This document shows positions 37,953 through 46,546 of a DNA stretch of 64,000 nt, piece by piece (position 1 is the stretch's first letter; every line of letters begins with the position of its first letter). The notes below the pieces were generated by a model, which was given only the letters and a program-made list of their open reading frames with translations, did not search any database and was not told the origin of the DNA. Source of the stretch: Phenylobacterium sp. (GTDB lineage: Bacteria > Pseudomonadota > Alphaproteobacteria > Caulobacterales > Caulobacteraceae); NCBI RefSeq assembly GCF_030693405.1, contig NZ_JAUYAW010000010.1:124001-188000 (forward strand). Direction: 5' to 3'. A program made the translations under genes and the position numbers.

Positions 37953-40900
37953 ATGGACAGGCGATGGCTCAGCGCGGCGGCGATCGGACCCCTCCTGCTG
38001 GCGGCGGGCGCGGCCCGGGCCGAGACGGTGATCGGGGATGCGGGCACCACCCCCGTGGCCACCGCCACGGCCGCCTCCGGCGCCCCTGACGACCTCCGCA
38101 TCTCCAGCGTCGGCTCGGTAAAGCCGACCGGGGGAACCGCGGTCACCCTAAACAGTGACCACAAGGTGACCATCGAGGGCGAGGTGGCGATCACCGACGC
38201 CAGTGACGCCACGGCTCTGCTGGTCGAGGGCGGCCGGCGGGGGGATGTGGCCCTGTCGGGCGCCATGCGGGTGGATGAGTCCTATACCGCCACCGACGCG
38301 GATTCTGATGGAGACCTCGACGGGGCGTTTGCGACCGGCGCCCGCCGCTATGGCGTCCGGACCACAGGCGCCGAGGCCTTTCATGGCTCCATCGTGCAGA
38401 CCGCAGGCTCCATCACGGTGGAGGGTAATGATTCGGTCGGCATCCTGACCCAGAGCGCCGTGGACGGGTCGATCCGCGCCGGGGGATCGATCTCGGTGCT
38501 GGGCGACCGCAGCTACGGCCTTCGGACCGAGGGGACGGTGGGCGGCGATGTGGTCACCCGCGGCGGCGTGACTGTGCAGGGCGCCGAGGCCGTGGGCGTG
38601 GCCGTGGACCGCAATGTGGGCGGCGCCCTGATCCTCGGCGGTCCGGTGACCGTCACGGGTTATCGCTACACGACGCGGCCGACCGACGTCAGCAAGCTCG
38701 ACGCCGACGACCTGCTGCAGGGTGGGCCGGCCGTGCGGGTCCGGGGCAGCGTCCAGGGCGGCGTGCTGGTCGATGCTCCGCCTGCGGACAATGATCCCGC
38801 CAACGCTGACGAGGACGGCGACGGCGTGGCCGACGCGTCGGAAACCACCGGCGTGATCACCAGCTACGGCCAGGCTGCGGGCCTCCAGATCGGCGGCGCG
38901 GACGCCCTGGTTCTCGGGACGGTCAGCGGCTCGGGCGGCTTTGGTCTGGTGGTCAATGGCACGGTCCAGGGGGTGGGCCTCTATGACGGGGTCCGCGGCC
39001 TCGGGATCGAGATTGGCGGCCAGGGGGGCGCGGCCCAGGTGACTGGCGGGATCAAGGTCGGCGGCGTGGTCTCCGCCGATGGGGTCCAGGCCGGCGCGGT
39101 GGGTCTTCACCTCCGGTCCGGCGCCAGCGCCCCGGTCCTGGCCAATAGCGGGGTGATCCGAGGGCGCGCGGTGTCCGACACCGCCGTCGATGTCCGCGCC
39201 ATCCAGATCGACGCCGGCGCCAGCGCCAGCCAGCTGACCAATCACGGCACGATTTCCGCCGCCATCACCGGGGCGAAGGGCTCGGCCACCGCCGTGCTGG
39301 ATTCCGCCGGAACCCTGAGACTGGTGGAGAACACCGGCCTTATCAGCGCGGCCTTTGCGCCGGCGGCTGGGGCGACCGTGGAGGGCCGCGCCATCGCGCT
39401 CGACCTGCGGGCCAACACCTCCGGCGTCACGGTGCGGCAGAGCGCCAACAGCGTGGCGACCGTCGTTCCAACCCTCACGGGCGACGTGCTGTTCGGCTCA
39501 GGCCCGGCGCGGATGGAGCTGCTGGCGGGCCAGATGACCGGCGCCCTGGCCTTCGGGACCGGCGCCGATGTCCTGACGATCAATGGCGGGGCCCGCTATA
39601 CGGGCGCCCTCACCGATGCGGGCGGCGGCCTCGCCGTCACGGTGGGCGATGGCCGTCTGACCACCACCCATACGGGGACGCTTGGCCTGAGCAGCCTGAC
39701 CCTCGGCTCTGACGCCGAGCTGATCCTCACCGCCGATCCCGCCGCCGGGACCGCCGGCCGCTTCAATGTGGCGGGTCAGGCGGTGGTGGCCCAGGGCGCC
39801 CAGATCGGTCTGGCCTTCACCTCCAAGCTCACCGCGCCCACCAGCTTCACCCTGATCCAGGCCGGCGACCTGCAGGTCAGCGGGGCGCTGGACGAAACCC
39901 TGCTGGCCACAGGCCCCTGGCTCTATCGCACCAGCCTGCGGGTGGATCGGGCGCAAGGTCAGATCATCGCCGACGTCCGTCGCCGCACGGCCGGGGAGGC
40001 GGGGCTGACCACCACCCAGGCGAACGCCTATGAGGCGGTGTTCGAGGCCTTCGATCGGGACGCCACCGTCCGCGACGCCCTGCTGGCCAAGACCGATGCG
40101 GCGGGTTTTGGCGGCCTCTACGACCAGTTCCTGCCCGACTATTCCGGCGCCCTCTTCCGGGTGATCGCCCAGGCCCAGGAGGCCACCGCCCGGGGGATCG
40201 ATGAGACCGAGGGTCTGCTGCCCCGCAGCGGCCGCCGGGCTTGGGTGCAGGAGATCGGCGTCATCCAGCGCCAGGACCTGGACGGGGCGGCCGGCTTCGA
40301 GGCTGACGGGTTCGGCCTAGCGGCTGGGCTCGAGGGGGCGGAGACCGGTCTCGGGACCTTCGGCATCCAGACCAGCTTCCTCAATGTGAATGTAGACGAG
40401 AACGGCGCAGCGGCCCCCGAGACCCTCAGCGGCTCGACCCTGTCGGCAGGGGTCTATTGGCGGGCCTCGGCGGGAGGCCTGCAGGCCTCGGCCGGCGCCA
40501 CAGGCGGCTATGCCTGGATGCAGGGCGAGCGGGCGGTGGTGGACCTGAACGGAGGGCTGTCGCGGACGGCGACCTCGGACTGGACCGCCCTCCTGGGGAC
40601 CGGTCACGTGGCCCTGTCCTGGACCGCGGAGGCCGGTCGCTTCTACGCGCGCCCGATGCTGCGGGCCGACTATGTCTATCTGCGGGAAGACGGCCGTACC
40701 GAGAGCGGCGGCGGCGAGGCCATCGACCTCGTCATCGACGAGCGCACGGGTCAGCAGCTGGCGGCCTTTGCCGGGCTGGCCCTGGGCGCCACCTTCGGCG
40801 ACCCGGAAGGCATGCTCTGGCGGCCCGAAGTCACGGCCGGCTACCGCGCCCTGACCGGAGACGGCGCCGGCGCCACCACCGCCCGCTTCGTCAGCGGCGG

Positions 40901-41069
40901 CCCGGCGTTCAGCCTGGACGCCCCGGAGCTGGACGACGGAGCCATGGTGGTGCGCCTGGGCGTCCGGGGCCTCAGCCGCCACTTCGACCTGGCGCTCGAG
41001 GGTGGCGGCGAACTGCGCGGCGACCACCAGGCCTATGACGCCCGGGTCACCGCCCGCCTGGCCTTCTAG
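37953..41069 (+). CDS. large autotransporter (type Va secreted protein)
   Basis: A 1038-residue autotransporter. The start at 37953 gives a clean signal peptide ('LSAAAIGPLLLAAGAARA') after GGAGGGG; the upstream codons do not. The passenger (about 24-750) is rich in Gly, Ser, Thr, Val and Asp with short repeats of the 'GSITVEGNDSVGILTQSAVDGSIRAGGSISVLGDRSYGLRTEG' kind, as in a right-handed beta-helix. Two Asp-rich stretches look calcium-binding: 'DADSDGDLDG' at 115-124 and 'DEDGDGVAD' near 286-294. The C-terminal beta-barrel starts near residue 760 and ends in phenylalanine. Adhesin or surface function is likely; no protease triad is visible. Confidence 0.88.
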   Translation: MDRRWLSAAAIGPLLLAAGAARAETVIGDAGTTPVATATAASGAPDDLRISSVGSVKPTGGTAVTLNSDHKVTIEGEVAITDASDATALLVEGGRRGDVALSGAMRVDESYTATDADSDGDLDGAFATGARRYGVRTTGAEAFHGSIVQTAGSITVEGNDSVGILTQSAVDGSIRAGGSISVLGDRSYGLRTEGTVGGDVVTRGGVTVQGAEAVGVAVDRNVGGALILGGPVTVTGYRYTTRPTDVSKLDADDLLQGGPAVRVRGSVQGGVLVDAPPADNDPANADEDGDGVADASETTGVITSYGQAAGLQIGGADALVLGTVSGSGGFGLVVNGTVQGVGLYDGVRGLGIEIGGQGGAAQVTGGIKVGGVVSADGVQAGAVGLHLRSGASAPVLANSGVIRGRAVSDTAVDVRAIQIDAGASASQLTNHGTISAAITGAKGSATAVLDSAGTLRLVENTGLISAAFAPAAGATVEGRAIALDLRANTSGVTVRQSANSVATVVPTLTGDVLFGSGPARMELLAGQMTGALAFGTGADVLTINGGARYTGALTDAGGGLAVTVGDGRLTTTHTGTLGLSSLTLGSDAELILTADPAAGTAGRFNVAGQAVVAQGAQIGLAFTSKLTAPTSFTLIQAGDLQVSGALDETLLATGPWLYRTSLRVDRAQGQIIADVRRRTAGEAGLTTTQANAYEAVFEAFDRDATVRDALLAKTDAAGFGGLYDQFLPDYSGALFRVIAQAQEATARGIDETEGLLPRSGRRAWVQEIGVIQRQDLDGAAGFEADGFGLAAGLEGAETGLGTFGIQTSFLNVNVDENGAAAPETLSGSTLSAGVYWRASAGGLQASAGATGGYAWMQGERAVVDLNGGLSRTATSDWTALLGTGHVALSWTAEAGRFYARPMLRADYVYLREDGRTESGGGEAIDLVIDERTGQQLAAFAGLALGATFGDPEGMLWRPEVTAGYRALTGDGAGATTARFVSGGPAFSLDAPELDDGAMVVRLGVRGLSRHFDLALEGGGELRGDHQAYDARVTARLAF

Positions 41070-41725
41070 TCAAAGAGATCGCCCGTGGTCGTGCGCTCCG
41101 GCGCGGGCGGCCGCGGGCGTTCGCGGGTCAGCAGGAAGAGCGCGGTCTCGGCCCGCCAGTTCTCGATCGGGCGGGCGGGATCGATGTTGCGGGCCGGCTG
41201 GTCGGGGCTGACCGCGGCGCAGGCCTCGATCCGCAGTCCAAGCTCGGCGCACAGCGTGGTGAAGTCCCGCAGGGTGCAGAGATGGATGTTCGGCGTCGAC
41301 CACCAGGGGTCGGGCAGGGCCTTGGTCTCCGGCATGCGCCCCTGGGTCAGCAGGGCCCAGCGCATCCGCCAGTGGCCGAAGTTCGGCACCGAGACCAGAG
41401 CCCGATCGGCGATCCGCATCAGCTCGGTCAGCACATGGCGCGGCTCGCGCATCTGCTGCAGGGTCTTGGAGAGGATGGCGTAGTCGAAGGCCTGGGTGGG
41501 GAAGTGATCCAGATCCCGGTCGCCGTCCCCCTGCACCGCGGCGATGCCCTTGGCCAGGCAGGCGGCCACGCCGCTGGGGCTGATTTCCAGGCCCTGGCCG
41601 TCGACGCCCTTTTCCTGGGTCAGCAGCTCCAGCAGGTCGCCCTCGCCGCAGCCGACATCCAGCACCCGGGTGTTGGGCCGCACCAGGCGCAGGATCTCCT
41701 TGAAGTCCTCCCGAAGGGCGGTCAC
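41066..41725 (-). CDS. metW: methionine biosynthesis protein MetW
   Basis: A 219-residue methyltransferase-like protein. The glycine-rich SAM motif is '[16 protein letters not shown]', followed by '[43 protein letters not shown]', which is distinctive for MetW. It works with MetX in methionine biosynthesis and is needed for full acetyltransferase activity in some bacteria. It overlaps metX by four bases, so the two are translationally coupled. Its stop codon shares CTAG with the convergent autotransporter gene. Confidence 0.93.
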   Translation of the reverse strand: MTALREDFKEILRLVRPNTRVLDVGCGEGDLLELLTQEKGVDGQGLEISPSGVAACLAKGIAAVQGDGDRDLDHFPTQAFDYAILSKTLQQMREPRHVLTELMRIADRALVSVPNFGHWRMRWALLTQGRMPETKALPDPWWSTPNIHLCTLRDFTTLCAELGLRIEACAAVSPDQPARNIDPARPIENWRAETALFLLTRERPRPPAPERTTTGDLFD

Positions 41726-42882
41726 GCCAGACCCCGCCGCGAGGCCTGGGACTCAAAGAAGCCGCGCAGGGCCGAGTGCAGCACCGGCTCCTCCAGGAAT
41801 ATGGCGTCGTGGCCCTTGTCGGTCTCGATCTCGACAAAGCTCGCCCGGCAGCCCGCGGCGTTCAGGGCGCGGACAATGTCGCGGCTCTCGCCGGTGGAAT
41901 AGAGCCAGTCCGACGAGAAGGAGAGCACGCAGAAGCGCACATCCCGGGCGCGGCGGAAGGCGTTGGCCAGCACGCCGCCATGGCTGGCGGCCAGGTCGAA
42001 ATAGTCGAGCGCCCGGGTGATGTAGAGATAGGAATTGGCGTCAAACCGGTCGACGAAGGAGGCGCCCTGGTAGCGGAGATAGCTCTCCACCTGGAAGTCA
42101 GGCGCATCGAAGCCCCAGGACAGGCCGTCCCGCTGCAGCTCGCGGCCGAACTTCCGCTGCAGGGCGGCTTCGGACAGATAGGTGATGTGCGCGGCCATGC
42201 GGGCCACGGCCAGGCCCTTCTCCGGACGCACCCCATGGGCCTCATAGGCCCCGCCGCGCCAGTCGGGGTCGGCCATGATCGCCTGACGGCCGACCTCGTG
42301 GAAGGCGATGTTCTGGGCCGAATGCCGGGCCGCGGCGGCGATGCAGACGGCCGAATGCAGCCGGTGCGGATAGTCCGCCGCCCATTGCAGCACCTGCATC
42401 CCGCCCATGGATCCGCCAACGGCGGCGAACAGGGTCTCGATCCCGAGCGCGTCGAGCAGCATGGCCTGGGCGCGGACCATGTCGGCGATGGTTATGACCG
42501 GGAAGGTCAGGCCAAAGGGCTTGCCTGTCGCCGGATCTATCGAGGAGGGTCCCGTGGACCCCATGCAGCCGCCGACCACATTGGTGCAGATTATGAAGTA
42601 GCGGTCCGGATCCAGGGGCAGGCCTGGCCCGATCACCCGGTTCCACCAGCCAGGCTTGCCGGTGATGGGATGCACAGAGGCCGCATGCTGGTCGCCGGTC
42701 AGGGCGTGGCAGACGAGCACGGCGTTGGATCGTTCGGCGTTCAGCCGCCCATAGGTCTTGTAGGCGATCTCCAGAGGCGCCAGCGTGGCCCCGGAGTCGA
42801 GGCGCAGGGGGGCGTCGGCCGGAAGGCGCAGAGTCCCGCCGTTGGTTTCGATGGCCGGGCTCTCAATGACCGTCTGGCTCAT
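41722..42882 (-). CDS. metX: homoserine O-acetyltransferase
   Basis: A 386-residue alpha/beta-hydrolase-fold transferase acylating homoserine in methionine biosynthesis. The nucleophile is S158 in '[14 protein letters not shown]', and the catalytic His is in 'DKGHDAIF' near the C terminus. The family motif '[10 protein letters not shown]' is present. Some alphaproteobacterial MetX proteins use succinyl-CoA, and the acyl donor is not decided here. The ATG at 42882 follows AAGGCGG and is preferred to a TTG six codons upstream. No SAM-II riboswitch motif was found in the 92-base upstream gap. Confidence 0.93.
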   Translation of the reverse strand: MSQTVIESPAIETNGGTLRLPADAPLRLDSGATLAPLEIAYKTYGRLNAERSNAVLVCHALTGDQHAASVHPITGKPGWWNRVIGPGLPLDPDRYFIICTNVVGGCMGSTGPSSIDPATGKPFGLTFPVITIADMVRAQAMLLDALGIETLFAAVGGSMGGMQVLQWAADYPHRLHSAVCIAAAARHSAQNIAFHEVGRQAIMADPDWRGGAYEAHGVRPEKGLAVARMAAHITYLSEAALQRKFGRELQRDGLSWGFDAPDFQVESYLRYQGASFVDRFDANSYLYITRALDYFDLAASHGGVLANAFRRARDVRFCVLSFSSDWLYSTGESRDIVRALNAAGCRASFVEIETDKGHDAIFLEEPVLHSALRGFFESQASRRGLA

Positions 42883-42974
42883 GCCGCCTTGGACCGCCAA
42901 GCTCTGCGACTGTCAACCGCTTCGCGTCCGGGCGCGGTCGCGCTATGGGTTCGGCCCTGGGTTATGGAGTGGGA

Positions 42975-43478
42975 ATGCAGCGGCTGATCCTCTTGCGGCA
43001 CGGCAAGGCCGAGCGCGAGTCAATGAGTGGGGACGACCACGCCCGGCGCCTGACGCCCCGCGGTCGCCGGGACGCCCTGGAGGCGGGCCAGCGACTGGTC
43101 GATATGGGCTTTGTCCCCGACCTCGCCCTGGTGTCGGACGCCGCCCGCACGCGGGAGACCTGGGAGTCCCTGCGACCGGTCTGCGAGGCCTGCCAGGTCC
43201 GCATCGACCCCAGCCTCTATCATGCGGAGGCCCAGACGGTGCTGGACCGGGTGCGGGAGGCGGCGGACGGGGCCGAAACAGTCCTGGTCATCGGCCACAA
43301 TCCCGGCCTGCACGAACTGGTCCTGCGTCTGCTCATCGAAGGCGGGGCGTCCGGCGACCTGCTGAATACGGCGCGTTCGCGCTTTCCCACCTCGGCGGCG
43401 GCGGTCTTCCTGTTCAACGGTCAGGGTCGCCCCGTCTATGACGGCCTGATGATGCCCCCGCGCGGAGGTCATGATTGA
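42975..43478 (+). CDS. SixA-like histidine phosphatase
   Basis: A 167-residue member of the histidine phosphatase superfamily. The catalytic RHG motif opens the protein ('LILLRHGKAERES'), and the second catalytic His is in 'LVIGHNPGLHEL'. The small size and 'RRDALEAGQRL' fit SixA-type phosphohistidine phosphatases, which dephosphorylate phosphotransfer proteins. It could act on a phosphorelay, but that is inference. The end overlaps the next gene (TTGA). Confidence 0.85.
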   Translation: MQRLILLRHGKAERESMSGDDHARRLTPRGRRDALEAGQRLVDMGFVPDLALVSDAARTRETWESLRPVCEACQVRIDPSLYHAEAQTVLDRVREAADGAETVLVIGHNPGLHELVLRLLIEGGASGDLLNTARSRFPTSAAAVFLFNGQGRPVYDGLMMPPRGGHD

Positions 43479-43816
43479 CTAGGATCTACAAGATCCTGCC
43501 GCGCTCGGCCTGGACGCAGGCGCAGGCGGCCGGGGCGTTCGAAGGCTCGCCCGTCGACCTGGCGGACGGCTACATCCACTTCTCCACCGCCGCCCAGGCG
43601 CAGGAGACCGCGCGGCGCCATTTCGCCGGCCAGGCCGATCTGGTGGTGCTGGAGCTCGACGCCGGCGACCTGGGGACGGCCCTCGTCTGGGAGCCCTCCC
43701 GGGGCGGGGACCTGTTTCCTCATCTCTATGGCGTGCTCGATCCGGCGCGGGTCAAGGCGACGCATGAAGCGCCTCTGGACGGCGATGGCGTCCCTCGCCT
43801 GGAAGGCCTGACATGA
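43475..43816 (+). CDS. DUF952 family protein
   Basis: A 113-residue cytoplasmic protein of the DUF952 family, recognised from 'IYKILPRSAWTQAQAAGAFEGSPVDLADGYIHFSTAAQAQETARRHFAGQADLVVLELD' and 'PHLYGVLDPARV'. Function is unknown. The start is a TTG that overlaps the previous stop (TTGA); GGAGG lies eight bases upstream and supports it, as no other start would keep the conserved N terminus. It overlaps pyrD by four bases at its end, forming a three-gene unit. Confidence 0.85.
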   Translation: MTRIYKILPRSAWTQAQAAGAFEGSPVDLADGYIHFSTAAQAQETARRHFAGQADLVVLELDAGDLGTALVWEPSRGGDLFPHLYGVLDPARVKATHEAPLDGDGVPRLEGLT

Positions 43817-44859
43817 GTCTTGTTCACGATCTGGCGGCCGGCGCCCTGCGCGGGCTGGATCCGGAGGACGCCCACGGCCTGACCATCCGCGCCCTGCAGG
43901 CCGGACTGGGTCCGCGACCTCGGGGGCCGGGCGACCCGATCCTGGCGATCCGCTTCGCCGGGCTCGACCTGCCCAACTGCGTCGGTTTGGCCGCCGGCTT
44001 CGACAAGAACGCCCAGGCTTATGGCCCCATGCTGGCGGCGGGGTTTGGCTTTGTGGAGTGCGGCACGGTCACGCCCCTGCCCCAGGCGGGCAATCCGCGT
44101 CCTCGCCTGTTCCGGCTGACCGAAGACCGGGCGGTGATCAACCGGATGGGATTCAACAATGAGGGCCTGGAGGCCTTCGCCGGACGGCTCGCCCGCCGCC
44201 ATGGCGGGGTGGTGGGCGCCAATATCGGGGCCAACAAGGACTCCGAGGACCGGGTCGGCGACTATGTCACTGGCCTGCGGCGGCTCTGGGGCCTGGCCTC
44301 CTATTTCACCATCAACATCTCTTCGCCCAATACGCCGGGCCTGCGGGCGCTCCAGACCAAGGACGCCCTGGAAGATCTGCTCGGCCGCCTCACCGAGGCC
44401 CGCGACGCCCTGCCGCCAGAGGGCAAGGTCCCCATGTTCCTGAAGGTGGCCCCAGATCTGGACGCGGCCGAGGTGGAGGCCATCTGCGACGTGGTGGCGG
44501 CGGCTGAGCTGGATGCGGTGATCGTGTCCAACACCACCATCTCGCGACCGCCCCTGAAATCGGCCCAGGCCGGCGAGACCGGCGGCCTGTCGGGTGCGCC
44601 GCTGATGGACCTGTCCACCCAGACCCTGCGCCTGTTCCATCAGGCCGCCGAGGGGCGCTTCCCCCTGGCCGGAGCCGGCGGGGTCAGCTCCGGCGCCGAC
44701 GCCTACGCCAAGATCCGCGCTGGCGCCTGCGTGGTGCAGCTCTATTCCGCCCTGGTGTTTTCTGGGCCAGGCCTGGTGGAGCGGATCAAGACCGATCTCG
44801 CCGCCCGGCTGCGGGCCGACGGCTTTTCCTCCACCGCCGAGGCGGTGGCCACGGCGTGA
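43813..44859 (+). CDS. pyrD: dihydroorotate dehydrogenase (quinone), class 2
   Basis: A 348-residue membrane-associated flavoenzyme of pyrimidine synthesis passing electrons to the quinone pool. The class 2 N-terminal helical extension is present ('VHDLAAGALRGLDPEDAHGLTIRALQAG'). FMN and substrate motifs include 'AAGFDKNAQA', 'GFGFVECGTVTPLPQAGNPRPRLFRL', 'NRMGFNNEG' and 'FTINISSPNTPGLR' (catalytic Ser), and the C-terminal 'GAGGVSSGADAYAKIRAGACVVQLYSALVF' region. It is co-transcribed with DUF952. Confidence 0.96.
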   Translation: MSLVHDLAAGALRGLDPEDAHGLTIRALQAGLGPRPRGPGDPILAIRFAGLDLPNCVGLAAGFDKNAQAYGPMLAAGFGFVECGTVTPLPQAGNPRPRLFRLTEDRAVINRMGFNNEGLEAFAGRLARRHGGVVGANIGANKDSEDRVGDYVTGLRRLWGLASYFTINISSPNTPGLRALQTKDALEDLLGRLTEARDALPPEGKVPMFLKVAPDLDAAEVEAICDVVAAAELDAVIVSNTTISRPPLKSAQAGETGGLSGAPLMDLSTQTLRLFHQAAEGRFPLAGAGGVSSGADAYAKIRAGACVVQLYSALVFSGPGLVERIKTDLAARLRADGFSSTAEAVATA

Positions 44860-44933
44860 GACCGACCGCGCCCGCCGGGGCAGGGGCCAACAGTCGCGTT
44901 GCTCAAAGGCCCGGGGTGCATTAACGGACAGGC

Positions 44934-46436
44934 ATGGTGGAGCCCTCCTCGCCACCGCAGCCCTCAGGCTCCCTCAGGCGCGGCTTCCTCTGGCCGGGCG
45001 GCCTCTCTGCTCGCCTGCTGATCCTCACCAGCCTGTTCGTCCTCTTCGGCGGCGCCCTGATCGTGCCCCCGACCCTGGCGGCGTTCGAGGAGCAGTGGCT
45101 GCTGGACCGGGTGCGGGCCGCCGAGCTGGCCTCCCTCGCCACCGAAGTCGCCCCCGATGTGGTGGTCAGCGAGCAGCTGTCCTCCGACCTGCTGGAGGTG
45201 GCCGGGGTGGAGTGGGTGGCCATTCAGAGCAATGGCGTGCGCCGTCTGGTTCTGCGGGGCAACAATCTGAACCGCACCCCCTATCTGGTGGACCTGCGCG
45301 ACCAGGCCGTCGCCTCCTGGCTGGCTGCGCCCTTCCAGACCCTGTTCGGGGGCGAGGGCCGCATGGTCCGCGTGGTGGCCGAGCCGCGCTTCCGCGACGC
45401 CGAGTTCATCGAGATCGTCGCCCCGGACGCCGAGCTGCGCCAGGAGCTGACCGCCTATCTCTGGCGGCTGATCGCGGTGACCGCCTTCGTCTCGGCCATG
45501 GCCGGCGGGCTGGTCTATCTGTCGCTGAACCTGTTCCTGGTGCGGCCCATGCAGCGCATCACCCGGGGCATGGAGCTGTTCCGCGCCGATCCCGACGACC
45601 CCCGGGCGAGCGTCAAGCTGTCTGGCCGCCGGGACGAGATCGGCCGGGCCGAGGTGGAGCTGGCCCTGATGCAGGGGGACCTGCGCGCAGCGCTGAACGC
45701 CAGGGCCCGGTTGGCCGCCCTCGGCGAGGCGGTGGCCAAGATCAATCACGACCTGCGCAACATGCTGACCAGCGCCCAGATCGCCTCGGAGCGGCTGGCG
45801 GCCTCGGCCGACCCCGATGTCAGCCGCGCCCTGCCCAGGCTCGAGCGGGCCCTGGACCGGGCGGTGAAGCTGGCCTCCCACGTCCTGACCTATGGCAAGA
45901 CCCAGGAGCCCGCCCCCGAGGCGCGGCCGGTGGCGGTGGCCGAGGCCGTGGACATGGCCGCCGAGGAGGCCCGCCTGAGCGAGGACGGCGTGCGCCTGGT
46001 CTCCACCCTCTCCTTGGCCGACCAGATCCTGGCCGATCCCGACCAGCTGCACCGGATCCTGGTCAATCTGATGCGCAACGCCCGGGAGGCGATCGAGCAG
46101 CAGCCGGACCGCGCCCAAGGCGTCATCACCGTCAGCCTGGATCAGGCGGACGGCGAAAGCCGCCTTCGCCTGGCCGACGATGGTCCCGGCGTGCCGGCCC
46201 GGGTGCGCGAGCACCTCTTCCTGCCGTTCAGCGGCTCTGGGCGGGCCGATGGGGCGGGTCTTGGCCTGGCCATCGCCCGGGAGCTGGCCCAGGGCCACGG
46301 TGGCGACCTGACCCTGGCCTCGACCGGTCCTGAGGGCTCGGTGTTCGAGGTGCGCCTGCCCGGCGTTCCCGCCGCCATCGCCCCGGCGCCGGCGCTCAAG
46401 CGCCCGCGCAAGGCCTCGGCGGCCAAGCGGAGCTAG
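44934..46436 (+). CDS. orphan sensor histidine kinase
   Basis: A 500-residue membrane sensor kinase. The N terminus has a transmembrane helix ('LLILTSLFVLFGGALIVPP'), a periplasmic sensing region to about 170, a second helix ('LIAVTAFVSAMAGGLVYLSL') and a HAMP-like linker. The dimerisation box holds H272 in 'AVAKINHDLRNMLTS'. The ATP-binding domain shows the N box 'HRILVNLMRNAREAIE', G1 'LADDGPGVPA' and G2 'GAGLGLAIARELAQGHGG'. The C terminus is a basic tail. No response regulator gene is adjacent, so its partner is elsewhere. The stop codon lies in a palindromic repeat. Confidence 0.9.
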   Translation: MVEPSSPPQPSGSLRRGFLWPGGLSARLLILTSLFVLFGGALIVPPTLAAFEEQWLLDRVRAAELASLATEVAPDVVVSEQLSSDLLEVAGVEWVAIQSNGVRRLVLRGNNLNRTPYLVDLRDQAVASWLAAPFQTLFGGEGRMVRVVAEPRFRDAEFIEIVAPDAELRQELTAYLWRLIAVTAFVSAMAGGLVYLSLNLFLVRPMQRITRGMELFRADPDDPRASVKLSGRRDEIGRAEVELALMQGDLRAALNARARLAALGEAVAKINHDLRNMLTSAQIASERLAASADPDVSRALPRLERALDRAVKLASHVLTYGKTQEPAPEARPVAVAEAVDMAAEEARLSEDGVRLVSTLSLADQILADPDQLHRILVNLMRNAREAIEQQPDRAQGVITVSLDQADGESRLRLADDGPGVPARVREHLFLPFSGSGRADGAGLGLAIARELAQGHGGDLTLASTGPEGSVFEVRLPGVPAAIAPAPALKRPRKASAAKRS

Positions 46437-46546
46437 AGCCCTTTCCAATCTGATTGCCTGTCAGATTGGATAAAAACGGCTCTAAATCATTAAGTTAGAG
46501 CATTTTTGATCCGATAACCGCGTCACACTTATCGGAAAATGCTCTA
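46434..46546. repeat. two adjacent palindromic repeat elements
   Basis: The gap between two convergent genes is filled by two palindromes. The first (46435-46484) has a perfect ten-base stem, TCCAATCTGA (46444-46453) and TCAGATTGGA (46461-46470), with outer AGAGCC...CGGCTCT ends. The second (46497-46545) pairs AGAGCATTTT with AAAATGCTCT and CCGATAA with TTATCGG. Both gene stop codons (TAG) lie at the outer ends. They look like dispersed intergenic palindromic elements known in Alphaproteobacteria and could act as bidirectional terminators. The DNA is much more AT-rich than the flanks. Confidence 0.7.

Noticed and set aside
42883-42974. SAM-II riboswitch before metX
   Set aside because: Alphaproteobacterial metX genes often have one, but the conserved core and pseudoknot sequences are not present in this short gap.
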